DNA of 10,556 nucleotides from Methanoregula sp. Lineage in GTDB: Archaea > Halobacteriota > Methanomicrobia > Methanomicrobiales > Methanospirillaceae. The notes below the pieces were generated by a model that saw nothing but the letters and a program-made list of their open reading frames with translations, had not been told where the DNA came from and ran no database searches. The stretch is from assembly GCA_003157895.1 (NCBI GenBank), contig PMKW01000119.1, positions 1,215 through 11,770 of the forward strand. The letters are read 5' to 3'. Positions within the stretch are counted from its first letter, which is position 1; every line of letters starts with the position of its first letter. Shown piece after piece: positions 1 through 5,357 of this stretch. The position numbers were made by a program, and so were the translations under genes.

Positions 1-77
1 CCAGAAAGATGCAGATTCCCTCTTGATTCAGCCGGCATTCCTTCATTTTTTCCGGGAAACCGGAGGGTACTCTGAGG

Positions 78-755
78 CTATCTTCTCCTCGCTACTGTGA
101 CAATGAATGTCCGGTTCTTGTACACAATATCCACGTCCGAAAACCCGGCTTCCTTCAGCCACGTCAGCTGCACCGATAACTTCTCGTTCCGGTCAAGTGT
201 GTCCCGCCGCTTCAGGATCTCCGCATGCTGCGCTTCCGTCAACGGCCCGCTCCGGAGAAAATCGTTCCAGTAGTCAAGGTACCGCTGGCGGAAATACGGG
301 GTCTCACCATCTGCCTGATCGGCATTGACAAACATCCCGCCGGGTTTCAGTGCCAGACAAATCCGTTCAAAGAGCCGGCGCTTGTCTTCCGGTGAGAGGT
401 GGTGGATGGAGAGCGCCGAGCACACCAGATCGTACGGTCCGCCGAGCTCCGACCGGCTGTAATCGCAGATAACGTACTCCGTATCCGGCCGCGTGGCGAA
501 CCGCTTCTTTGCCTCATCCAGCATGTTCTCGGAGATATCCATTAATGTCAGGTGGGCATCGGGAAATTTCTCCAGCAGGAAGGCACTTAAAAGACCGGTA
601 CCGGCCCCGACATCGAGTATCGCGGGTTTCGGTGCTGCGGTTTCCATGACCCAGACCGCTGTACCGTAATATTGCCGCATCTCCGGGATGATGTAATCCC
701 GCTGGGCATCGTAATCCTGTGCGAATCTGTTGAACGCCTGCCTGATATGCTCCAT
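78..755 (-). CDS. Class I SAM-dependent methyltransferase, substrate unknown
   Basis: The 225-residue product has a full class I (Rossmann-like) methyltransferase core. Motif I ILDVGAGTG lies at residues 46-54, an acidic residue ending the second strand (LMD, D73) should bind the ribose of SAM, CDYS lies at 97-100, and a SIHHL...LKPGG stretch at 116-140 is typical of the Methyltransf_11/12/25 groups. The N-terminal helical part (AFNRFAQDYDAQR) resembles small-molecule methyltransferases. Nothing visible identifies the acceptor, so no specific function is given. The ATG start is preceded on the minus strand by a purine-rich GGGAAGG a few bases upstream. The gene follows purF on the same strand after a 120-bp gap containing a T-run, so it is probably a separate transcript. 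A weak AT-rich element near 786-796 could be its promoter. The family is sure; the role is open. Confidence 0.86.
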   Translation of the reverse strand: MEHIRQAFNRFAQDYDAQRDYIIPEMRQYYGTAVWVMETAAPKPAILDVGAGTGLLSAFLLEKFPDAHLTLMDISENMLDEAKKRFATRPDTEYVICDYSRSELGGPYDLVCSALSIHHLSPEDKRRLFERICLALKPGGMFVNADQADGETPYFRQRYLDYWNDFLRSGPLTEAQHAEILKRRDTLDRNEKLSVQLTWLKEAGFSDVDIVYKNRTFIVTVARRR

Positions 756-815
756 ATAAAACCTTCCCGTTGAGTCCCGGATGGGAATTATCCATACGAG
801 TTCTGCTCGGGAACG

Positions 816-822
816 AAAAAAA
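816..822 (-). terminator. T-run terminator after purF
   Basis: Seven T residues in a row on the minus strand lie about 55 bp beyond the purF stop and upstream of the methyltransferase gene. Archaeal RNA polymerase often stops at such T-tracts without a hairpin. This is inferred from position and composition only. Confidence 0.4.
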
Positions 823-875
823 TGATTGGGGGAAACTGCCCTGATCGGGAATGCCGGAATGAGAGGGTATCGTAA

Positions 876-2297
876 TTACGCTTCAAACGACCCGAGCTTG
901 GCCTGGTACGTCCCATCCACGAAATCCACATGGCAGGGCTTGGCATGCTCGCCATCAATCGGGAGAGGGTAGCACCCCGTGAGACACCCGGTGCAGAGGT
1001 TCTCCCGGTCAAACCCGATCGCTTCGATCAGCGCCTCGATCGAAATGTGGTGGAGGGATGTGGCGGTGATGCTGCGCCGGACCTCCTCTTCTACCCGGTT
1101 GCTCGCGATCAGCTCTTCCCGCGTGGGCATATCCACACCGAGATAACAGGGGGCCTTGATCGCGGGAGAGCCGATCCGCATATGGACTTCCCGTGCGCCG
1201 GCGTCCCGCATCATTTCGATGATCCTTTTCGAGGTCGTGCCCCGGACAATGCTGTCGTCAACGAGCACCACGGACTTGTCTTTCAGGTGGGCCTTAATCG
1301 GGTTGAGCTTGATCCGGACCGCCCTCTCCCGCTCTTTCTGGGTCGGCATGATGAACGTCCGCCCCATGTACCGGTTTTTCATCAGGGATTCGACGAATGG
1401 GATCTTCGACCCTTCCGCATACCCGATCGCATATGCCGTCCCGGAGTCCGGCACCGCACCGACAGAATCCGCCTTCACCGGATCTTCCTCAAAGAGTTTC
1501 TTGCCGATCTGGCGGCGGACATCATAGACGAGCACACCGTCGATGACTGCATCCGCCCGGGCAAAATAGATATACTCGAAAATGCAGTGCGCACACTTGC
1601 CGGCCACCGCGATCTGCATGCACCTGACCCCTTCAGAATCGATCCGGACCAGTTCCCCGGGCTTCACGTCACGGAGGAACTTTGCACTCAGTGCATCGAC
1701 CGCAACACTTTCGGAGGCAACCATGTACCCGTGCTCGGTCTTCCCGATGCAGAACGGCTTGATGCCCAGCGGGTCACGGAAACCATAGAGAACCCCATCG
1801 ATCAGGATCACGACCGAATAGGACCCCACGAGCTTGTGCATGCAGATACTGACCGCATCCTCGACCGAGCCCGAGTTGCTGATCGCATCGATAAGGATCT
1901 TAGCAATGATCTCGGTATCGGTCGTGGTCGTGAAGATCTGGCCTGCCTGCTCGTACTCGGCCCGGAGCTCGCCGGTATTGACAAGGTTGCCATTGTGGGC
2001 TATGGAGATGAAACGCTCCTGGAACTGGAAATTCAGGGGCTGGATGTTCTCAGGAAGGTTTGCGCCGGTAGTCGGATAACGGACATGGCCGATACCGGCC
2101 GTGCCTTTCAGGTCGGATAAAACAGGAGGGGAGAAAACATCGGCAACCAATCCGTTCCCCTTGAATTTATGGAGATTGCTGCCGTCAAACGTGGAAATTC
2201 CCGCGCTCTCCTGGCCACGGTGCTGGAGAGCGTACAGGGCATAATAGAGTTGTATTGATACACCGCCAGCATCCACGATGCCAACGATTCCACACAT
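876..2297 (-). CDS. purF: Amidophosphoribosyltransferase (glutamine PRPP amidotransferase)
   Basis: PurF makes 5-phosphoribosylamine from PRPP and glutamine, the committed first step of purine synthesis in the cytosol. The 473-residue protein begins MCGIVGIV, so Cys2 becomes the N-terminal nucleophile after removal of Met; there is no propeptide of the kind seen in the Bacillus enzyme. The Ntn amidotransferase half (about 1-230) includes HVRYPTTG (R73) and HNGNL. The phosphoribosyltransferase half has the PRPP loop VVLVDDSIVRGTT at 343-355. Four cysteines, C238 (HCIFEYIYFAR), C384 (APCYLG), C435 and C438 (CTGC), match the spacing of the [4Fe-4S] ligands of the Bacillus-type enzyme, so an iron-sulfur cluster is likely. 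The start lies 9 bp after the rpl37e stop, which suggests cotranscription with LSm and L37e. The Shine-Dalgarno match is weak. Confidence 0.97.
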   Translation of the reverse strand: MCGIVGIVDAGGVSIQLYYALYALQHRGQESAGISTFDGSNLHKFKGNGLVADVFSPPVLSDLKGTAGIGHVRYPTTGANLPENIQPLNFQFQERFISIAHNGNLVNTGELRAEYEQAGQIFTTTTDTEIIAKILIDAISNSGSVEDAVSICMHKLVGSYSVVILIDGVLYGFRDPLGIKPFCIGKTEHGYMVASESVAVDALSAKFLRDVKPGELVRIDSEGVRCMQIAVAGKCAHCIFEYIYFARADAVIDGVLVYDVRRQIGKKLFEEDPVKADSVGAVPDSGTAYAIGYAEGSKIPFVESLMKNRYMGRTFIMPTQKERERAVRIKLNPIKAHLKDKSVVLVDDSIVRGTTSKRIIEMMRDAGAREVHMRIGSPAIKAPCYLGVDMPTREELIASNRVEEEVRRSITATSLHHISIEALIEAIGFDRENLCTGCLTGCYPLPIDGEHAKPCHVDFVDGTYQAKLGSFEA

Positions 2298-2306
2298 GGT
2301 GCAACT

Positions 2307-2489
2307 CTAATGCGTTACTGTTTTTGATCGCTTGGTGTTCCACTTGTTGCTGATCAACCGTGTGCTCCTGCCAAAACCACAGGCAGAGCAGACTTTCTTC
2401 TGGGCATGGAACGAGATCTTCCCGCAGCGCCGGCAGGCGATGTGGGTGAACTTGTTCATCTTTCCCATCGATGGAGTGCCTTTTGACAT
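2307..2489 (-). CDS. rpl37e: 50S ribosomal protein L37e
   Basis: This is a 60-residue basic zinc-ribbon protein of the large ribosomal subunit. Two CxxC pairs, C19/C22 (CRRC) and C34/C37 (CSAC), form the zinc site. The opening [10 protein letters not shown] and the following GRSTR and basic tail are typical of archaeal and eukaryotic L37e. Length fits the family. The ATG is preceded by GGTGA with 6-nt spacing, placed directly after the LSm stop. The gene sits 11 bp after the LSm gene and 9 bp before purF, so it is the middle gene of a compact operon. Pairing of LSm with L37e is a known archaeal arrangement and points to coordinated RNA and ribosome functions. Confidence 0.97.
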   Translation of the reverse strand: MSKGTPSMGKMNKFTHIACRRCGKISFHAQKKVCSACGFGRSTRLISNKWNTKRSKTVTH

Positions 2490-2495
2490 GTTGTT

Positions 2496-2500
2496 TCACC
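2496..2500 (-). promoter_or_regulatory. Ribosome binding site for rpl37e
   Basis: GGTGA on the minus strand begins right after the LSm TAA and ends 6 nt before the rpl37e ATG. It matches the core of the archaeal Shine-Dalgarno consensus and supports the chosen start. Confidence 0.75.
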
Positions 2501-2743
<243 letters not shown>

Positions 2744-2760
2744 TTACCATCGCTCTGGAG

Positions 2761-2770
2761 TAATATATGT
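2761..2770 (-). promoter_or_regulatory. TATA box for the LSm - rpl37e - purF operon
   Basis: ACATATATTA on the minus strand is centred about 34 bp upstream of the LSm start codon. Archaeal transcription normally starts about 26 bp downstream of the TATA centre, giving a leader of about 8 nt. Only the position and AT composition support it. Confidence 0.6.
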
Positions 2771-2852
2771 GGGTGAGCGGATCACTTAAACATACCGTAG
2801 ATCCGCATCCCTCAATAAGGTTTCCTGTCCTCTAAAAACTGCGGTCCGGATC

Positions 2853-2862
2853 CATATTTATT
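2853..2862 (+). promoter_or_regulatory. Candidate TATA box for the PUA-domain gene
   Basis: CATATTTATT stands out as AT-rich within a GC-rich stretch about 70 bp upstream of the PUA gene. Initiation near 2883 would give a leader of about 44 nt, which would include a short inverted repeat (CCCGG at 2877-2881 and CCGGG at 2890-2894) near its start. Promoter activity is inferred. Confidence 0.5.
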
Positions 2863-2926
2863 CCCGACCGGAACAACCCGGGCTTTGTGCCGGGAAGGGA
2901 AATGGTTTTCTTAAAGCGCGGTAAGA

Positions 2927-3439
2927 ATGTTTCAGAGAACAATGAAAAAGATAGTTGCAAAAAAACGTCATTCTATCCGGAAAAGCCAGGGACAGGAGCT
3001 GCTCTTGCGGCTGGCAGAACAGATCGGCCCTTCAGAAAAGCTGTTCCACGCGGATATGATCGAGGTGCTCGAGACCAATGCAGATGTTTCCCTCTTCCTG
3101 GTCAACAAGAAGCCGCTCCTGATGGATGCCGGCGCCTGGGTTTTCCCGACCCTGAGGGGTGCCGTACAGATACCGTTCCCGGAGCGCAGGGTTGCCGTAG
3201 ATGCCGGGGCAATCCCGTACGTGGTCAATGGTGCGGATATCATGCGGCCCGGTATCGTTTCCGTGACAGACGACGTGAAAGCGAATGCCCCGGTCCAGAT
3301 CGTGGACGAGCGGCACGGCAAACCGCTCGCTATCGGTATTGCCCTCTTCGATGCGCCCGGGATACGTGCCAGTACGACCGGAAAAATGGTCAAAAAGTTC
3401 CATCACGTCGGTGATGAGATCTGGAACCTGGAGATCTAA
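2927..3439 (+). CDS. PUA-domain RNA-binding protein, MCT-1/Tma20-like
   Basis: The 170-residue protein has an N-terminal pre-PUA part (about 1-85) and a C-terminal PUA domain (about 88-165). The VDAGAIPYVVNGADIMRPGI segment at 91-110 and the closing GDEIWNLEI closely resemble the corresponding parts of eukaryotic MCTS1/Tma20, a ribosome-binding factor in tRNA/40S recycling and reinitiation with DENR. An archaeal translation-related RNA-binding role is therefore likely, though the exact role of archaeal members is less defined. I chose the ATG at 2927 because GGTAAG lies just upstream; an in-frame ATG at 2942 is a possible alternative and would remove five residues. The gene diverges from the LSm operon across a 195-bp gap and is followed by a T9 terminator, so it appears monocistronic. 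Confidence 0.86.
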   Translation: MFQRTMKKIVAKKRHSIRKSQGQELLLRLAEQIGPSEKLFHADMIEVLETNADVSLFLVNKKPLLMDAGAWVFPTLRGAVQIPFPERRVAVDAGAIPYVVNGADIMRPGIVSVTDDVKANAPVQIVDERHGKPLAIGIALFDAPGIRASTTGKMVKKFHHVGDEIWNLEI

Positions 3440-3486
3440 AGCGATCCGGCATTTCTGCCCGGTGCGGAAAAACAGCAATTTTACTC

Positions 3487-3495
3487 TTTTTTTTT
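3487..3495 (+). terminator. T9 terminator after the PUA-domain gene
   Basis: Nine consecutive T residues, with further T-rich sequence just before them, lie about 50 bp past the PUA stop. This is a typical archaeal T-tract terminator. It separates the PUA gene from the sepF promoter. Confidence 0.65.
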
Positions 3496-3531
3496 GCATA
3501 AAACCCTTTCCGGGGGCCTCAAAATAGATAC

Positions 3532-3540
3532 TATTAAATA
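3532..3540 (+). promoter_or_regulatory. TATA box for sepF
   Basis: TATTAAATA is centred 27 bp upstream of the sepF ATG. Initiation at the usual archaeal distance would fall at or next to the start codon, implying a leaderless transcript. The absence of a Shine-Dalgarno sequence (the ATG follows a T7 run) agrees with that. Confidence 0.65.
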
Positions 3541-3562
3541 ATTTTCGTCATACAGTTTTTTT

Positions 3563-3928
3563 ATGGTTAAGATCATAGATACCCTTCTTGGCAAGAGTTC
3601 GGCAAACTCGGACGACGAATATATGGAACTGGATCTCGCGTCGTACGAGGATCATGGCGGTGCCGGCCCGGCACTGCTCGTAAAAATTGCAACGATCTCC
3701 GACCTCAAGGACACGCCCCGTGTCAAGGACGAGGTCTACTCCGGCAACATCGTGATCGTTGATATTTCCCGCCTGAAGATGGACAAGATCTCGTACGAGC
3801 GGGTCTTAAAGGACTTAAAAGAAGTGGCAAAGGATGTCAATGGCGACATCATCGGCCTTGGCGACCAGCGCTACGTTGTCTTAACGCCGATGTCGGTCAA
3901 GATCTCCCGCGACAAGATCGGTGCATAA
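3563..3928 (+). CDS. sepF: Archaeal cell-division protein SepF (FtsZ membrane anchor)
   Basis: The 121-residue protein starts MVKIIDTLLGK, a short amphipathic stretch that fits the membrane-targeting helix of SepF. An acidic linker follows (SDDEYMELDL, 16-25), then the SepF core fold (DUF552; about 37-117) with LLVKIATISDLKD, GNIVIVDISRL and GDIIGLGDQRYVVLTP. SepF tethers FtsZ to the cytoplasmic membrane at the division site and is the main FtsZ anchor in archaea lacking FtsA. Length is normal for archaeal members, which are shorter than many bacterial ones. No Shine-Dalgarno sequence precedes the ATG and the TATA box is very close, so the mRNA is probably leaderless. The stop codon overlaps or abuts the ZPR1 gene start, suggesting coupled translation. 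Confidence 0.87.
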   Translation: MVKIIDTLLGKSSANSDDEYMELDLASYEDHGGAGPALLVKIATISDLKDTPRVKDEVYSGNIVIVDISRLKMDKISYERVLKDLKEVAKDVNGDIIGLGDQRYVVLTPMSVKISRDKIGA

Positions 3929-4454
3929 TTTCGTGGAAACAAAGGTCCCGGGCCCGTGTCCCTGTTGCAATACTGAAATCGAATACCTGTATAAGACAGA
4001 AAATATTCCCTATTTTTCCGATATCCTCATCATATCGGCGATCTGTCCGGAATGCGGGTATAAATTCGTTGATACCCAGCTCTTAAAGCATGACCCGCCG
4101 GCACGATATACGCTTCCCGTCAATTCAGTGGACGACCTTTCTGTCCGGGTTGTCCGGAGCATGAGTGCCAGCATCGAGATCCCCGAACTCGGGGTCCGGA
4201 TCGATCCCGGGCCGGTCAGCCAGGGATTCGTTTCGAACGTGGAGGGCGTGCTCGACCGGATCGAGCAGGTCGTGAATGGCGCCTTCAACTGGGGGAACGA
4301 GGCAGAGAAGGAGAATGCTGCGGCGTTGCTTGCGAATATTGTGAAAGTGAAGGCAGGGACATTTCCTATAACACTGATCCTCGAGGACCCGGACGGGAAC
4401 AGCGGGATTATTGATGATAAGACAGTGAAGGAAGCATATACGCCGGAAGAGTGA
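3921..4454 (+). CDS. ZPR1-type zinc-finger protein
   Basis: The product resembles archaeal single-module ZPR1 proteins. The C4 zinc finger is near the N terminus: C13/C16 in GPCPCC and C42/C45 in ICPECGYK, with the intervening IPYFSDILIISAICP typical of ZPR1. The rest (about 50-170) should form the ZPR1 beta-barrel domain, including a GxxSxGFVSNVEGVL-type segment. Eukaryotic ZPR1 has two such modules and helps fold eEF1A; whether the archaeal form does the same for aEF1A is inference. Two GTG starts are possible. The one at 3921 gives 177 residues and an 8-nt overlap with sepF. The one at 3933 gives 173 residues and has GGTG 9 nt upstream. I cannot decide between them. It is likely cotranscribed with sepF and ends just before a T-run and hairpin. 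Confidence 0.87.
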   Translation: MHNFVETKVPGPCPCCNTEIEYLYKTENIPYFSDILIISAICPECGYKFVDTQLLKHDPPARYTLPVNSVDDLSVRVVRSMSASIEIPELGVRIDPGPVSQGFVSNVEGVLDRIEQVVNGAFNWGNEAEKENAAALLANIVKVKAGTFPITLILEDPDGNSGIIDDKTVKEAYTPEE

Positions 4455-4456
4455 AG

Positions 4457-4485
4457 TTTTTTTATAATTTCTACTGTGTAGAAAT
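4457..4485 (+). terminator. T-run plus perfect hairpin after the ZPR1 gene
   Basis: T7 at 4457-4463 starts two bases after the stop codon and can serve as an archaeal terminator. It is followed by a perfect 8-bp stem with a 3-nt loop, ATTTCTAC-TGT-GTAGAAAT (4467-4485). The hairpin comes after the T-run, unlike a bacterial intrinsic terminator, so it could instead protect or process the transcript end. Confidence 0.5.
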
Positions 4486-4511
4486 CCTCTTTTCAAGTGA
4501 TGATCGTACCC

Positions 4512-4655
4512 CTTGCGCCAACCCTGCCCCGTGGGGGTGGGGGCGCATTGCGATATCTCGGTATTACCTAAACTAGTTCTCGACGATTGCGTACAGGTAA
4601 TGCGGCGTCATCGCAATGCGGGGGATGCCCACGCGGCGGGGGCAGAGCCCCCAAG
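4512..4655. repeat. Imperfect 144-bp inverted repeat
   Basis: Several colinear arm segments pair: CTTG 4512-4515 with 4652-4655, TGCCCC 4525-4530 with 4639-4644, GTGGG 4531-4535 with 4628-4632, an exact 11-bp CGCATTGCGAT 4544-4554 with 4610-4620, and ATTACCT 4563-4569 with 4595-4601. The loop is about 25 nt. Order and spacing fit one long cruciform or RNA hairpin with internal loops. A local G5/C5 hairpin (4638-4652) competes at the right end. It could be a decayed MITE-like element or a structured RNA. No target-site duplication is apparent. Confidence 0.6.
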
Positions 4656-4709
4656 AGCGTCAAATTCAATCTTAATCGAGCTTCAATTTCGTAACGAGAT
4701 TCGATCCCT

Positions 4710-4752
4710 GATTGATCCGGATCGGGTTTTCAACCGCAGTCATGATCGCGAT
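4710..4752 (+). repeat. 43-bp direct repeat, copy 1
   Basis: This copy shares the palindrome GATCCGGATC and the end TGATCGCGAT with copies 2 and 3. It is the most diverged of the three, differing mainly in the middle (GGG for AGA, and an ACCGCAGT segment). Confidence 0.8.
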
Positions 4753-4760
4753 TACAAAAT

Positions 4761-4935
4761 GAAAATCGCTAACCGATTTCAAAACTAAAATCGGGATCCG
4801 ATTTTGATCTCAAAATCGCGGATCGATTTTCGTACGAGAATCGGATCCCGATCTTACGCTCCGTCTGTATTGTTGCTGCTCAGACCGGTTTTCAATCGCA
4901 GACCGGTTTCAAAATGGAAATCGCGGATCGATTTT
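4761..4935. repeat. Field of short GATC-containing hairpins
   Basis: Five short inverted repeats of one type occur, several about 25-26 bp apart: AAATCG/CGATTT at 4763-4779, AAAATCGG-GAT-CCGATTTT at 4787-4805, AAAATCG/CGATTTT at 4812-4830, ATCGG-ATC-CCGAT at 4840-4852 and AAATCG/CGATTT at 4918-4934. A further near-palindrome, GATTTTCGTACGAGAATC, spans 4825-4842. A 32-bp segment at 4799-4830 recurs at 4929-4960 with four differences. Most dyad centres contain or abut GATC. Confidence 0.7.
4881..4916 (+). repeat. 18-bp tandem duplication
   Basis: CAGACCGGTTT occurs at 4881 and again at 4899, each followed by TCAAT- or CAAAA-type sequence, giving two adjacent 18-bp units inside the repeat field. 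Confidence 0.6.
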
Positions 4936-4979
4936 GATCCAAAAATCACGGATCGATCTTAAAATAAAAACCGGATCAT

Positions 4980-5022
4980 GATCGATCCGGATCAGATTTT
5001 CAATCGCGATCGTGATCGCGAT
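4980..5022 (+). repeat. 43-bp direct repeat, copy 2
   Basis: This copy starts 270 bp after copy 1 and differs from copy 3 at four positions. It contains GATCCGGATC and two ATCGCGAT octamers separated by CGTG. Confidence 0.85.
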
Positions 5023-5330
5023 GAAAATTTTTAAATCAAGGTTTGATGAAAATTTTTTAATCAAAGTCTGCTTGAAAAATTTCAATCAGGGTCTGGTTGC
5101 AAAAAGTTAAACACCTGTGCACTGGTGTACTGGAACCCTTCACGACGGGAGATTGCACGGATTCACCAATTTTCAATCAAAGTCTGCTTAAAAAATTTTA
5201 ATCAGGGTCTGCTGAAAATTTTTCAATCAAGGTCCGGTTAAAAATTCCAAATCAAGGTTTGATTGATCCGGATCAGATTTTCAATCACGATCATGATCGC
5301 GATAATATTTTTGAAAGCAAGGTCCGGTTT
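5023..5330 (+). repeat. Degenerate tandem repeat, unit about 25 bp
   Basis: Eight or nine copies follow the approximate form GAAAATTTTTCAATCAAGG then TCTGGTT. Copies begin near 5023, 5048, 5074, 5166, 5190, 5214, 5241 and 5304, with a possible partial copy at 5100. Spacings of 24-27 bp keep the units head to tail. A non-repeat insert (about 5110-5165) splits the array into two blocks, and 43-bp repeat copy 3 splits off the last unit. Confidence 0.8.
5261..5303 (+). repeat. 43-bp direct repeat, copy 3
   Basis: This copy starts 281 bp after copy 2. It includes the 12-bp palindrome CGATCATGATCG (5288-5299). Its first bases merge with a unit of the 25-bp tandem array, as also happens at the end of copy 2. 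Confidence 0.85.
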
Positions 5331-5331
5331 T

Positions 5332-5356
5332 AAAAAAAAAAGATCGGGAAAACCCG
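5332..5356 (-). terminator. Hairpin and T10 terminator of the ask - purM operon
   Basis: On the minus strand, CGGG-TTTT-CCCG (5356-5345) begins one base after the purM stop and is followed by ATCT and a run of T residues (complement of the A10 run 5332-5341). The layout matches a factor-independent terminator; in archaea the T-tract is the main signal. Confidence 0.7.
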
Positions 5357-5357
5357 G

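Larger units (their letters stand above)
4455..5357. other. Gene-free, repeat-rich stretch between convergent genes
   Basis: This 903-bp interval separates the 3' ends of the ZPR1 gene and purM. I see no credible gene; the open frames across it have no recognisable motifs and consist of repeat sequence. In order it holds a T-run and hairpin, a GC-rich imperfect inverted repeat, a field of GATC-rich short hairpins, three 43-bp direct repeats, a degenerate tandem repeat of about 25 bp interrupted by a 56-bp unique insert, and the purM terminator. From about 4660 on it is much richer in A and T than the flanking genes. By eye I count 24 GATC tetramers between 4703 and 5345, where random sequence of that length would give two or three. 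Confidence 0.85.

Noticed and set aside
52..63. CCGG-GAAA-CCGG mini-hairpin with a GNRA-type loop
   Set aside because: A 4-bp stem is too short to be meaningful alone, and it lies beyond the methyltransferase stop on the strand opposite to that transcript.
930..2120. A 396-codon open frame on the plus strand opposite purF
   Set aside because: It is the antisense shadow of a clearly conserved gene; its product is rich in Asp, Arg, His and Pro and has no recognisable domain.
4513..4788. A 91-codon open frame in the gene-free stretch
   Set aside because: It runs through the inverted repeat and the first 43-bp repeat, lacks a ribosome-binding site and codes for no recognisable motif.
5023..5330. 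Possible CRISPR array
   Set aside because: Units of about 25 bp follow each other without unique spacers and are degenerate, so this is a tandem repeat. No cas gene is present.
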